This document shows positions 24,620 through 34,000 of a DNA stretch of 64,000 nt, piece after piece (position 1 is the first letter of the stretch; each line of letters opens with the position of its first letter). The stretch lies in assembly GCA_003611955.1 (NCBI GenBank), contig RAZE01000003.1:1-64000 (forward strand), written 5' to 3'. The notes under the pieces were generated by a model, which worked only from the letters and a program-made list of their open reading frames with translations, was not told where the DNA came from and did no database searches. This stretch comes from a bacterium 1XD8-76. GTDB lineage: Bacteria > Bacillota > Clostridia > Lachnospirales > Lachnospiraceae. A program made the position numbers and the translations under genes.

Positions 24620-25638
24620 AATTATTGTCGGTGGCGATACCCTGCTATAATTCGGCGGCGTATATGAGAAAGTGTATCGAATCATTGCTGATTGGAGGGG
24701 AGGATGTGGAGATCCTGGTGGTCAATGACGGCTCGACCGATGAGACGCCCGAGATCGCCATGGAATATGTGGAAAGGTATCCGCATATCGTAAAACTGAT
24801 CAGCCAGAAAAACGGCGGGCACGGCGCGGCGGTCAACACGGGCATCCGGGAGGCCTCGGGCCTGTATTTTAAGGTGGTGGACAGCGACGACTGGGTGAAG
24901 GAGGAGGCCTACCGGGAGATACTGGAAACTTTGCGGCGGTTTGCCGGTTCGAGAGAAGTGCTGGATATGCTGATCAGCAATTTTGTCTACGAGAAGGTGG
25001 GAGAGCGCAACAGAGTAATGCGGTATCGTCATGCTCTGCCGAAGGACGAACTGTTTACCTGGAAGGATGTGCGGCACTTTATGAAAGGGCAGTATATTCT
25101 GATGCATTCGGTTATATTCCGGACGAAACTGTTGCGGGAATGCGGCCTCATGCTGCCGGAGAAGACTTTTTATGTGGACAATATCTATGTGTTTGAGCCG
25201 CTCCTGAAGGTGAAAAACATGTACTATCTGGATGTGAATTTCTACCGCTATTATATAGGGAGGGAGGATCAGTCGGTAAATGAGTCCGTCATGATATCCC
25301 GCATCGATCAGCAGATCAGGGTGAATAAGCTTATGTTTGATTTCTATCATTCACATTTGCCGGAGATTCAGACGGAGCGGCACAGGCGGCAGTATATGTA
25401 TAATTATCTGGAGATCATCACCGTCATATCCACGATCATGCTGGCTATTTCCGGGACGGAGGAGGCTTTGGAGAAGAGGAGAGAACTCTGGGAGTACTTC
25501 AAGGTGGAAAACAGAAGACTGTTCTGCAGACTCCGGTATGGATTCCTGTGCGGTTACACAAATCTGCCGGGACGGGGCGGGAGAAGAATTTCCATAGACG
25601 GTTATAAGCTGTGCCGGAGATTTTTCAAGTTTAATTGA
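24616..25638 (+). CDS. Family 2 glycosyltransferase
   Basis: The 340-residue enzyme opens with the GT-A fold signature LLSVAIPCYNSAAYMRKCIE, then VEILVVNDGSTDETPEI and the metal-binding FKVVDSDDWV (about residues 87-96). The rest is a variable acceptor domain without membrane helices. ATG 24616 overlaps the mutY stop by four bases, so translation is coupled. The sugar and acceptor cannot be told; cell-surface glycan synthesis is likely. A terminator hairpin follows. Confidence 0.9.
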   Translation: MKLLSVAIPCYNSAAYMRKCIESLLIGGEDVEILVVNDGSTDETPEIAMEYVERYPHIVKLISQKNGGHGAAVNTGIREASGLYFKVVDSDDWVKEEAYREILETLRRFAGSREVLDMLISNFVYEKVGERNRVMRYRHALPKDELFTWKDVRHFMKGQYILMHSVIFRTKLLRECGLMLPEKTFYVDNIYVFEPLLKVKNMYYLDVNFYRYYIGREDQSVNESVMISRIDQQIRVNKLMFDFYHSHLPEIQTERHRRQYMYNYLEIITVISTIMLAISGTEEALEKRRELWEYFKVENRRLFCRLRYGFLCGYTNLPGRGGRRISIDGYKLCRRFFKFN

Positions 25639-25641
25639 AAG

Positions 25642-25662
25642 CAGGCGGCCGGATGCCGCCTG
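25642..25662. terminator. Bidirectional hairpin terminator
   Basis: CAGGCGGC (25642-25649) pairs with GCCGCCTG (25655-25662) between two convergent genes. The T-tracts on either side are short. Confidence 0.6.
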
Positions 25663-25674
25663 TTGTCTTACCGG

Positions 25675-26514
25675 TTATATCAGGCTCATCATAAAGGAGA
25701 AACACCAGAAGAAATAGATGATGTAGATGAGCACATAGGCGACCGTATATAAAACGGGAAGCAGTTTTTTCTGCTTGACGACGTAGGCGCGCCAGATGAA
25801 ATAGCCTGGCTTACAAAAGATCGTGAAAAGTATCATGCCGAGGATAGGATATCCTTTTTTGTGTACGTGCACGATGTCAATGATGGCGAAAACCAGTACC
25901 GCCAGTCCGAGCAGAGAGCTCAGTGTGGAATATACGGAATATCCGGGAATGCCCGTGAAGGAATCCATCATATAGGAGTACAGCGACAGGTAATCCTGAC
26001 CGGCCACGGAGTCAAAGTCCATGGAGGAAAATGTGGTGGTGATCAGGTTTGACGCGGCAAAAATACTGATGATGGCCGATAGGGCAAAGAGCGCCATCAT
26101 AATATAGTAAAAAATGTTGGAAACCGGTTCGGGAGCGGGTCTGGTCTGCTGCCAGGCCGCCTGTGGATTGGCGTAGGGCTGCTGGCCGTAATAACCGTAG
26201 GGCTGGTTGTAGTACGGCTGTCCGTTGTTGTAACCTGGGTTTTGTCCATAGTACGGCTGCCCGCTGTTGTAATTATCGTACTGTCCGTAGTACGGCTGCC
26301 CGTTGTTGTAACTGGCATTGGGATCGCAGTATGGCTGTCCATTGTAATATTGCCCGTTATTGTAATTATCGTACTGTCCGTAGTACGGCTGCCCGTTATT
26401 GTACGGCGGATTATCTGCAGCCGGCCGGTTATCCATATTTTGTGCGGGAGCAGTTTCCTGATTTTGCTCGACCGGATCGAGCCCAGGGTCTGTATTGTGA
26501 TTCCATTCACTCAT
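25675..26514 (-). CDS. NGQPYYGQ-repeat membrane protein
   Basis: A 279-residue protein. After an acidic start, residues about 37-120 are a low-complexity domain of repeated NNGQPYYGQ and YDNYN units, rich in Tyr, Asn, Gln and Gly. The C-terminal half has four hydrophobic segments, beginning with NIFYYIMMALFALSAIISIF (about 132-151) and ending with a helix rich in Tyr and Phe. Such tyrosine-rich tails are common on small Firmicutes membrane proteins and may be disordered in the cytosol. No family is recognised and the function is unknown. It has its own promoter. Confidence 0.75.
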   Translation of the reverse strand: MSEWNHNTDPGLDPVEQNQETAPAQNMDNRPAADNPPYNNGQPYYGQYDNYNNGQYYNGQPYCDPNASYNNGQPYYGQYDNYNSGQPYYGQNPGYNNGQPYYNQPYGYYGQQPYANPQAAWQQTRPAPEPVSNIFYYIMMALFALSAIISIFAASNLITTTFSSMDFDSVAGQDYLSLYSYMMDSFTGIPGYSVYSTLSSLLGLAVLVFAIIDIVHVHKKGYPILGMILFTIFCKPGYFIWRAYVVKQKKLLPVLYTVAYVLIYIIYFFWCFSFMMSLI

Positions 26515-26587
26515 TGTGATATCGCTGCCTTTCTTTGTAATTGTATGTTTTTATATATTATGCCGTTCTTCCAGGTTGTTATATAAC

Positions 26588-26616
26588 AGTATAAGTCCGC
26601 CTGAAAATTAGTGCAA
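26588..26616 (-). promoter_or_regulatory. Promoter of the repeat-rich membrane protein
   Basis: On the minus strand: TTGCAC (26611-26616), 17-bp spacer, TATACT (26588-26593), about 70 bp before the start at 26514. Confidence 0.65.
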
Positions 26617-26655
26617 GGATATTTCATAAAAGTTGCGTGAAGGTTTTGTCCGTGA

Positions 26656-27501
26656 TCACCTTCCGGTGTCAATGCTTCGGACGATCTGTTTCGCCACATC
26701 CGGTTTGTTCATGGTATAGATGTGGATGCCGTCCACGCCGTTCTGCAGAAGATCGCGGCACTGGCGGACGGCGTAATCGATACCGGCCCTGTACATATCC
26801 TCAGGGGAGTCCCCGTAGGAGGCGATGATGTCGGAGAGCGCTTTCGGCACGGAGGAGCCGGAGAGGGTGATGGAGCGCCCGATCTGACCGGCGCTTGTGA
26901 TCGGCATGATGCCCGCGTGGATCGGGGCGGTTATGCCCTTGCGCGCGGCTTTCTCCCGGAACTCGTAAAAGAAGTCGTTGTCAAAAAACAGCTGGGTGAT
27001 GAACTGTGTTACGCCCCTGTCCTGTTTTTCTTTCATGTGCATCAGGTCTGCCTCCTTGCTGAAAGATTCAAAATGCTTTTCGGGGTAGCAGGCGCCCCAG
27101 ATCTCAAAGTCTGTATGCTCTCTCAGAAAGTCCACAAGGTTTGAGGCGTAGGTAAATTCCCTGCCGTTATACTGTTCGTCCGACATGTCTTTCGGACGGT
27201 CGCCGCGGAGGGCGAGGATGTTGGTGACGTTGTGCTTTTTAAACTCCCCGCACATTTTTCGGATGTCCTCCTGCGTGCTGCCCACGCAGGTCAGGTGTGC
27301 CATGGCGGTGATGCCGAGCTCGTTCTGTATATAGGAGGCGATCTCCACGGTGCTTTTTGAGCGGCTTCCGCCCGCGCCGTAGGTGACGCTGATAAAATCG
27401 GGGTCGGTCTCGGCCAATTCCTTTGCCACGCGGAAGGCGGAAGAAAATTCGCTGTCTTTTTTCGGGGGAAATATCTCCATGGAGATCTGTACTTTATTCA
27501 T
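26656..27501 (-). CDS. metF: Methylenetetrahydrofolate reductase
   Basis: Flavoenzyme that reduces 5,10-methylene- to 5-methyl-tetrahydrofolate for methionine synthesis or one-carbon metabolism. The 281-residue TIM-barrel protein shows SMEIFPPKKD at the N-terminus with the catalytic Glu, VTYGAGGS, AHLTCVG, LALRGDRPKD and FFDNDFFYEF motifs. It stands alone, with its own promoter. No SAM riboswitch or T-box is visible in its short leader. Without metV or acetogenesis genes nearby, a role in methionine synthesis is the simpler reading. Confidence 0.95.
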   Translation of the reverse strand: MNKVQISMEIFPPKKDSEFSSAFRVAKELAETDPDFISVTYGAGGSRSKSTVEIASYIQNELGITAMAHLTCVGSTQEDIRKMCGEFKKHNVTNILALRGDRPKDMSDEQYNGREFTYASNLVDFLREHTDFEIWGACYPEKHFESFSKEADLMHMKEKQDRGVTQFITQLFFDNDFFYEFREKAARKGITAPIHAGIMPITSAGQIGRSITLSGSSVPKALSDIIASYGDSPEDMYRAGIDYAVRQCRDLLQNGVDGIHIYTMNKPDVAKQIVRSIDTGR

Positions 27502-27542
27502 ATATAAGGTTCCTTTCGTGGATCGTTCGTATTTTTCAAAAA

Positions 27543-27571
27543 ATTATAGCACATTATGAGTTTGAGGACAA
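27543..27571 (-). promoter_or_regulatory. metF promoter
   Basis: On the minus strand: TTGTCC (27566-27571), 17-bp spacer, perfect TATAAT (27543-27548), about 40 bp before the start codon at 27501. Confidence 0.75.
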
Positions 27572-27604
27572 GAAACAGAGTGTGGGGCAGGAACGGGATA
27601 CTGC

Positions 27605-27647
27605 ATTTGTAATTTTTACAAATTTAAAAAACAAAAACCGCTATACT
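27605..27647 (+). promoter_or_regulatory. Island operator copy A with TATACT promoter
   Basis: ATTTGTAATTTTTACAAAT (27605-27623) is a perfect 8-3-8 inverted repeat. TATACT (27642-27647) follows after 18 bp, and no -35 hexamer is found at the proper distance, so the palindrome takes its place. This fits a site for an activator or an alternative recognition factor. The gene at 27694 follows a strong GGAAGGAGG ribosome site. Confidence 0.7.
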
Positions 27648-27693
27648 GCTTATTACAGGGCAGGCAGCTTGTTGTGAAAGGAAGGAGGAAAAA

Positions 27694-28131
27694 ATGGAGA
27701 CAAGAAAGAATGTTATGAAAAAGGCATCATTCAAAGACCGAATGGAGGACTGGAGCAAGATAGAGAAGACTCTGCGGGATACCACGGAGCTTTCCGCAAA
27801 AAGTTACGGCAGGCAGAGTGCGGTGGCATATATCATCTATATGATGGCGGGAAGTTATTTTGCTTCCGGTACATCGAACAGCAGATTCCGAAATCTTTAT
27901 TTGAATTATGCGGAGATGCCGAAAGAGAAGCAGTACGAGAGTGAGCGGCGTGTTATCGATTCCGTAGAAAAACTGGGGGCAGAGTTTCTGCAGAAAATAG
28001 CTGCTCTTCGCTGTAAGGTGGTCTGCAGACGCTCCGGAGAAGAGCTCCTGATGGATTTTCACACCGGCGGCTTTGGAGGGCTCAGCTTTCAAATTGAAAG
28101 GAACGGTAATTTCCGGCTTTCCCCTCTGTAA
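27694..28131 (+). CDS. Hypothetical protein of the operator-linked island
   Basis: A 145-residue soluble, basic protein that I do not recognise. It begins with a charged helical stretch (FKDRMEDWSKIEKTLRDTTEL), has a hydrophobic, possibly buried segment AVAYIIYMMAGSYF (about residues 49-62), and ends in a beta-rich domain with FHTGGFGGLSFQIERNGNF. No catalytic motif or signal peptide. It is alone in its transcription unit but shares its upstream 19-bp palindrome with the AAA/M41 and clpP units of this region, so it is probably part of the same response. Confidence 0.7.
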   Translation: METRKNVMKKASFKDRMEDWSKIEKTLRDTTELSAKSYGRQSAVAYIIYMMAGSYFASGTSNSRFRNLYLNYAEMPKEKQYESERRVIDSVEKLGAEFLQKIAALRCKVVCRRSGEELLMDFHTGGFGGLSFQIERNGNFRLSPL

Positions 28132-28143
28132 GGGAAGCCGGAA
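28111..28143 (+). terminator. Hairpin over the 3' end of the preceding gene
   Basis: TTCCGGCTTTCCC (28111-28123) pairs with GGGAAGCCGGAA (28132-28143) with one bulge. The stem spans the stop codon at 28129-28131. There is no strong T-tract, so termination is plausible but unproven. Confidence 0.45.
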
Positions 28144-28160
28144 CCTCAGACAAAAATCAT

Positions 28161-28189
28161 GCGGCGGCCGGATTCGATCCGACTGCCGC
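28161..28189 (-). terminator. Terminator of the minus-strand island operon
   Basis: GCGGC (28161-28165) with GCCGC (28185-28189), and inner GGAT with ATCC. On the minus strand it is followed by a T-rich run (about 28155-28150), just after the gene ending at 28204. Confidence 0.55.
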
Positions 28190-28203
28190 TATTCAGCTGT
28201 GTG

Positions 28204-29748
28204 CTATGTCTGCTGCTCATCTTCAAAAGCCCAGAGGAACATATCCGTGTCCCGGAGTCCGGCGGGCCTGTTCTGGTTGACCTCCCTGACCCGCGCGCGG
28301 GGGCTGTCGTCCCCTTCTGCGCAGTACCACTGGAATTCATTCAGGAGAACCTCACGGCTCTTCCCCGCATTCTCATGAAAGTGGAGACCCAGCCGGAAGG
28401 AGCCCCGCACATCCCCGTAAAATTGACTCAGGTGCTCTTCATCCAGGCGGAGATAGTCGAAGCAGAAGAGGCTTTGTGTGTTCTCAAACTTCTTTTTCGC
28501 CTTCACCGCAAGGCCATACTCCTTCTGCGCGTCGTTGAGGGCTTTTTTCGCGTCAGCGATATTTTTTTGGAGCTTTTTGATGTGGTCGGCATCGCGCTGT
28601 TTCCTGTGTTCACGTTCATACTCCTCCCTGGCCTCCTGCGCGTCGCTATGAGCCTTTTCGGCTTTTTCCAAGGCGGCTGAACGCTTCTTCTCCTCGTGGC
28701 AGTATGTCTCCTCGTAAAGAGCCTTCCCCGCCAGAAAAAAGACGCAGCCGCTGTAGATATCCATCGCCAGCGGAATGCTGAGAGGCATCTCCTCACTCCC
28801 TTTCAGGGCATTTTGCAGCGCGTCGATCTGACCCGGATCCAGCATGCAGAACCCGGAGCGGTTCAGGTGCCAGCCCTCCGGGGCAGCAGCGCCGGCCAGG
28901 TCTTTTTTGTAAAACTCGTAACCCTGCGGGCAGCTGCAGTACGCCTCCAACAGTCCCAGGGAGAAGTCCCGTTTCCTCCGGGGACCCGTGGTGAAGGGCT
29001 CCATCCTGGCTTTATCCCCCGCCTTTTCCCGGTCCTCCGGCTTGAGCAGGGGATATCCGCCGTCCTGCAGCCAGGTCTTGATCCTGATGTGGAGCGCCAT
29101 CCGCTTCATCCGGCCGGTCAGCCAGGGCAGATAGTCCACCAGCTTCGTGTCATTTTTGACCCTGACACGGCGTTTCAGACCGTGCAGCCGATCGGCGATC
29201 TCGGTCCCTCCCGTCTCCTTTTCCCTGTGCAGCTTTTCCGCCAGCTCCGCCAGGTCCTTTTTCAGCTGTGCCGGCTTAAACGTCTTTTCCCCGTCCTGCA
29301 GGCCTCTCCGCAGCAAAAGGTTCAGATCCTTGCGATGATCCCACATGCTGGTATCCTTATAATAGATGTCGCGCTTCGCCAGATACTCCACCAGCCAGAA
29401 GTAGTATTCCGTGTCTGAGATCAGCCCCGCCCGGTAGCCCGCGTCATTCAGCCAGAGCTCCGCCCAGAAATCCCGGCGGGAACCGTCGGGCGCCTCTCTC
29501 AACAGTTTGCGCTTTGCCTGCTCCGGGTGCGCCCTCAGAGTCTCGGCTAACCGGGCCCTGATCTCAGGCTCGTCCTCTGGCTGCGGGCCTCCCCTCATGG
29601 ACAGCTCGGGGAGATGCTCCTCCAGAAGCTTCGATACGCCGTCCGCCCAGAAGTATCGGTACAGGAAGGACTGCACCCCATCTCTGGTGTATTCGAGGAT
29701 CAGATCCCGGTAGAAGCGGTCGCGGATCGTGTTCACAGATCTTTCCAT
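28204..29748 (-). CDS. Hypothetical coiled-coil protein of the island
   Basis: A 514-residue soluble protein of unknown family. The first 350 residues are mixed and rich in charged and aromatic residues. A long heptad-like coiled coil follows (about residues 355-425, from SAALEKAEKAHSDAQEA through IADAKKALNDAQKEYGL). The C-terminal domain contains SLFCFDYLRLDEEHLSQFYGD and ends with FLWAFEDE. No nuclease, protease or ATPase motif is seen. Its start overlaps the end of the preceding gene at 29733 by 16 bp, so the two are co-translated. They share the divergent control region with the AAA/M41 gene. A scaffold or adaptor role is a guess. Confidence 0.75.
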   Translation of the reverse strand: MERSVNTIRDRFYRDLILEYTRDGVQSFLYRYFWADGVSKLLEEHLPELSMRGGPQPEDEPEIRARLAETLRAHPEQAKRKLLREAPDGSRRDFWAELWLNDAGYRAGLISDTEYYFWLVEYLAKRDIYYKDTSMWDHRKDLNLLLRRGLQDGEKTFKPAQLKKDLAELAEKLHREKETGGTEIADRLHGLKRRVRVKNDTKLVDYLPWLTGRMKRMALHIRIKTWLQDGGYPLLKPEDREKAGDKARMEPFTTGPRRKRDFSLGLLEAYCSCPQGYEFYKKDLAGAAAPEGWHLNRSGFCMLDPGQIDALQNALKGSEEMPLSIPLAMDIYSGCVFFLAGKALYEETYCHEEKKRSAALEKAEKAHSDAQEAREEYEREHRKQRDADHIKKLQKNIADAKKALNDAQKEYGLAVKAKKKFENTQSLFCFDYLRLDEEHLSQFYGDVRGSFRLGLHFHENAGKSREVLLNEFQWYCAEGDDSPRARVREVNQNRPAGLRDTDMFLWAFEDEQQT

Positions 29749-30854
29749 TGCAATCCCCTCCCATAGATCTTCGCCTGCCGAAGAGGCCCCTCGCAGATGC
29801 GGCTGTACACATCCAGCGCTTTCTCCGTATCCGCCAGGGGGGCGGCCTCCCGCTGGGCCAGATACAGATTCACGATATCCTCCAGCTCCCGGCAGAAATC
29901 CCCCAGGATCTCCGTCTCCGCCCCCTTAAAGAGCTCCTCAAAGCGCTGGCAGGCGGAGCAGTACTCGCCCATATCCTCAAAGCCCAGGATCAGCTGCAGC
30001 AGGTTCCAGTTTCTTGCTTCCAGCTCTCCCTGATACTCATTTTCGGCTTCCACCCATGAGGGGTCGTCATAGTACTCATCGTCATAGCCGTAGTCGTAGC
30101 CGTCATCGTCATAGTCGTAGTCGTAGTCCCCGTCCTCATAGAGATCCTCAACGTCCATGCCCGGCTCGCCCGTTTCCTCTATCTGTTCCGCCATCTCCAG
30201 CTCTTCCGTTTCCTGCGGCTGCTCCGCCTCTTCCGGCACTTCTGTCTCCTTCGATGGAATCGTCTCGCTGTAGAGCCGGTTTTCAGCCCTCCTGTACGGA
30301 GGGGTCAACGCCCAGTCGTCCTCCAGTCCCCTGACATTCAGCTCCTGAAAGGTAATGTAGTGGTTGATGGGAGAATAGAGATGGAAGCCGAAGTGCTTGT
30401 CATAGCCATTGTGCGGCTCGTTCTGGCGGCTATTGTCCGGCCCGTCTGTGATACACCAGCTTCGGGAGAACCACTTCGCCTGCTCCAGCAGAAAGGCAAA
30501 GTCGGTCCGCGCCTTTCTCTCGCTGCCCCAGACATAGAAGTAGCCATCCTGGTACAGGCTGCACCGCATGGTCAGATAGAGGTACAGACCGTACAATTCC
30601 CGCCGCGTTTGGAGATAGGACTTAGCCCAGCCCGCCTTGGGGAAGCGCACGTACTGCTTCTCCTCCCAGAGGGAGAGCATCTCCTCCACAAGGCTGTGGA
30701 GCTTTTCCGGAGAGAATTCTCCCTTTTTGTCCGTGATCTCCCGGCGGAAGGAGTAGTCATGGCCCTTCATGCGGCGCATGAGTTCGTCCGCCGCATCCTG
30801 CAGGCACTGCAGGTTTTTTTCATAGATATCCAGCTTTTCCTTCGATAGTTTCAT
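29733..30854 (-). CDS. Hypothetical protein with acidic Tyr/Asp linker
   Basis: A 373-residue soluble protein of unknown family. The N-terminal 200 residues form a Trp/Tyr-rich domain (WAKSYLQTRRELYGLYLYL, HFGFHLYSPINHYITF). Then comes a glutamate-rich stretch and a striking Asp/Tyr segment (about residues 238-268, repeats of DYDYD and YDDEYYDD). A helical C-terminal domain of about 100 residues follows. The acidic linker is likely disordered and could act as a protein-interaction or metal-binding region. First gene of a two-gene operon reading away from the AAA/M41 gene. Confidence 0.75.
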   Translation of the reverse strand: MKLSKEKLDIYEKNLQCLQDAADELMRRMKGHDYSFRREITDKKGEFSPEKLHSLVEEMLSLWEEKQYVRFPKAGWAKSYLQTRRELYGLYLYLTMRCSLYQDGYFYVWGSERKARTDFAFLLEQAKWFSRSWCITDGPDNSRQNEPHNGYDKHFGFHLYSPINHYITFQELNVRGLEDDWALTPPYRRAENRLYSETIPSKETEVPEEAEQPQETEELEMAEQIEETGEPGMDVEDLYEDGDYDYDYDDDGYDYGYDDEYYDDPSWVEAENEYQGELEARNWNLLQLILGFEDMGEYCSACQRFEELFKGAETEILGDFCRELEDIVNLYLAQREAAPLADTEKALDVYSRICEGPLRQAKIYGRGLQWKDL

Positions 30855-30914
30855 ACATATTCACCGTTCCTTTCCTGAAATGTGGATGGCGCGAGGGACT
30901 GTCCCCGCACGGTC

Positions 30915-30943
30915 ATCCTAGCACAAGTCTAGCAAAACGTCAA
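30915..30943 (-). promoter_or_regulatory. Promoter of the minus-strand island operon
   Basis: On the minus strand: TTGACG (30938-30943), 17-bp spacer, TAGGAT (30915-30920). The island palindrome begins 7 bp upstream of the -35 box. Confidence 0.6.
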
Positions 30944-30949
30944 GAATTG

Positions 30950-30968
30950 GTTCGTAATTTTTACAAAC
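30950..30968. promoter_or_regulatory. Island operator copy B between divergent units
   Basis: GTTCGTAATTTTTACAAAC differs from copy A at three of 19 positions and keeps seven of eight arm pairs. It lies between two outward-facing sigma-A-type promoters, about 7 bp from the minus-strand -35 box and about 20 bp from the plus-strand one, and so could control both operons. Confidence 0.6.
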
Positions 30969-30987
30969 TGGAATAGGGACAACCACA

Positions 30988-31016
30988 TTGCACTCCTTTA
31001 AAATCCGTGTTATGAT
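30988..31016 (+). promoter_or_regulatory. Promoter of the AAA/M41 gene
   Basis: TTGCAC (30988-30993), 17-bp spacer, TATGAT (31011-31016), about 50 bp before the ATG at 31068. Confidence 0.65.
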
Positions 31017-31067
31017 GGGAGAACAGATATCACACATGAAGAAGAAAACGGAAAGGAAAACTGCAAG

Positions 31068-34000
31068 ATGAACGATAACGACAGACTAAGACTATGCGTC
31101 CTCGCTCATTCTCGAGATCAAAAAATATGGAAAACATTTGGGTACATACGGAAGGACATCCGCAGCAAATATCATATTCCGACAACACCCGACGGCATAT
31201 GGCCGGCCGAAATATTGTATGCGCTCTGTATTCTCTTTTCACTGGAGAAAACGGAGTTAGACAGATTTATGAGTGCAGCGGAGATCGAAAAATATGAAGT
31301 GCTGAAGACTTCTGCGGAAGAGAGCCTCCGCTTTTTGGCCAAATGGGATACTTTCCCGTTTTATGAGATGCGTAAGCTGCTTGAAAAAGATTTTAATTAT
31401 ATCAATCGAATTGTCGGTACTTTCCGCACAACGGATCAGACAGATAAAACTGCGGATGCCGATCAAACGGATTTCCTTACAAAGCTTGAGAATGAGACAT
31501 TATCTGCAGCGGATATTTCCGAATACAGCGTGATTTTAAAACTGACAGAAATGGCGGGGGGGATATTTTTTAAAACCCAGGGAATTCGCAGCCTGATAGA
31601 GTATTACCGGACGAAATCCGCTGAGAGCGCGGCTTCCAAAAAGAGTCTTGACGACATACTGTCGATGAAGAAAAATCTTCGGAATCAGCTGATGAAGGAT
31701 GTCAGGGGACAGGATACGGCGGTGGAAAAGTTTGTGGACGGCTATATCCGCTATCGGCTCCGGGGAAAGCTGCCCGGAAAACCGGCAGGGGTCTTTCTCT
31801 TTGCGGGACCTCCCGGAACCGGTAAAACCTATCTGGCGGAGAAGTTTGTGGAACTCATGGCGGATGAGGGCTATCGATACAAGCGCTTTGATATGGCGGC
31901 TTACGGAAGCGGCAACAGCGACAATATAACAGGATTGGTCGGCTTTGAACGATCGTGGAGAAGGTCGGAACCCGGCCTGCTCACCGGTTTTGTCAAAGAG
32001 CATCCCAAATGTGTTCTGCTTTTTGACGAGATAGAGAAAGCGTGCCCGGGAGTCAGACTGCTTTTTCTGAGCGTACTGGAGGGAGCGGTTCTCACAGACA
32101 AATATTATGATGAACAGGTTTCCTTTGAAGATGCGATCCTTGTTTTCACCACAAATGAGGGCAAGGACCTTTACGAGGACAATCGCGGAGCGAATCTGGC
32201 CGCATTGCCGGATTCCGCTGTGATGGAAGGCCTTCAGGCGCCGCCGTCACAGTTTCCGCCGGAGCTGATCTCCCGCTTTATGTCCGGGACGATCGTTATG
32301 TTCAATCACCTGAACTATTTTGATCTGTCGGCTATCTTTAAGAATTCTGTGGATAATACTGTCCGGCAGATCCGTGAAAGCAACGATCTGCATATCGGTT
32401 TTCGTTATTCCTGGGAAAAGCTGGCGAGGCTCTATCTCCTGAGCAAGGGGAGCAATATTGACGCCCGTTTCGTCAGTTCAAATACCAAAAAGACAGTAGA
32501 AAACTATTTTCTGGAGGCGATGGAATTTATAAGAGAAGAGTGCTTCAGAAGCCTGAAAGAATGGAGGGCAGTCTCCGTCTCGGTAGAACCTTCCGGCGAG
32601 TTTCGGAAATATTTTGAGATGAGGTACAGGCCGCGGATCCTCGGATATATAAATAGAAGCGCGGAGGTATACGCCGGGGAGATTCCACAACGGTACGGCA
32701 GATCTCTCCCCCAAAGAGGACTGAAAAAATTACAGCAGCGGGCGGACTGCGTCTGGGCGGAGACAGGTGAAAGTTTCAAAGAATTTCTTCTGAACTGTAA
32801 TTGGAACAGCGAAAAAAGAAAGGACAGATTTGACGCGGTTTTGATCGATCTGGCCGGAGGACCGGGGGATGAGGACACGGCGGAAGGCTATGCGTGCCTG
32901 AAGAGCGCAGCGGAGGAAAATCTGGATATTCCCATAATCGTCGTTTCCAGAGGGGAAGCTGCGAAAAAGAAAACGCAGGCTTCACTTGCGGAGCAGGGCG
33001 CCACGGATTTCGTGCGGGGAATATGGTGTGATCCACAGGACACGGTTAAAAACGATCCGGATATCCATCGCTGCGAAGACCGGGAAGAAAAGATCCTGGC
33101 GCTCGACTGGAAGGAACTGAAGAATATTTTTGACGGACAACACTTTGTCAGGATGGCCGCTGAGCTTGTCCGGAAAGGCGAACGACTCTCCAGCGAAGTA
33201 ACCTATCGTTATAAAAAAGGAAGCGGGGAACTGGAGATCTGTTTCGGCGGACTTTGCGCAAAACCGGCGACGGTGGAAAGCGCTGCGTCCAGACGGCTGG
33301 ACAAAAAATATCTGTTGGTAGACAGACCCCGGGTGTCATTCGAGGAAATCTATGGAAATAAAGAAGCGAAGGAAGAGGTAAAACGCTGTATCGACAATAT
33401 CCGCCACCCTGAGAGATATACGAAGCTGATGACGGGGATTCTTTTGTATGGCAAACCGGGCATGGGGAAAACCATGTTCGGCAAAGCCATGGCCTACGAA
33501 TCTCATGCTGCCTTTATCTCCGTGGTGGGATCAGATTTTCTAAACGGAAACGGTGTGTCAAAAATGGAGGAAGTATTCCAGACGGCGCGTCGGAGAGCGC
33601 GCCGGGATAAAGCCTGCATTCTGTTTATCGATGAGTTTGACGCCATCTCCAAGGACAGAGGCGGCCGATTGGAACATTATCAGGAAATCGTGCTGGAAAA
33701 ATTTCTCAAGGAAATGGACGGGCTCGAGACAGATAATCGCGGCGTCTATGTGGTGGGGGCCACCAACTATCCCCTCGAAAATCTGGACAGGGCAGTCACG
33801 AGAAGATTCAGCGTCAGGATACCTTTCCCTTATCCTGCTATGGAGGAACGCTTTACCTATCTCAAAAACATTTTAAATAAAAATAAACAGACAAAACATA
33901 TTTCTGACAGTGACATCAAAACGTTGAACCGAATGATGCTGACGTTCGGCGACAGGATAAGGAGCTACGCGGAAATCGGAACTTTTATCGAGGAATCCAT

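Noticed and set aside
26160..26420. Tandem DNA repeats as a CRISPR array
   Set aside because: The repeats are in frame within a coding sequence and encode NNGQPYYGQ units; no spacers of even length and no cas genes.
27502..27570. SAM or other methionine-related riboswitch before metF
   Set aside because: The promoter lies about 40 bp from the start codon, leaving too short a leader, and no riboswitch core is visible.
27605..27623. Island palindrome as a GlnR/TnrA nitrogen-control site
   Set aside because: That consensus places TGT and ACA 17 bp apart end to end; here the TGTA...TACA span is 13 bp. BlaI/CopY-type sites have the opposite half-site order.
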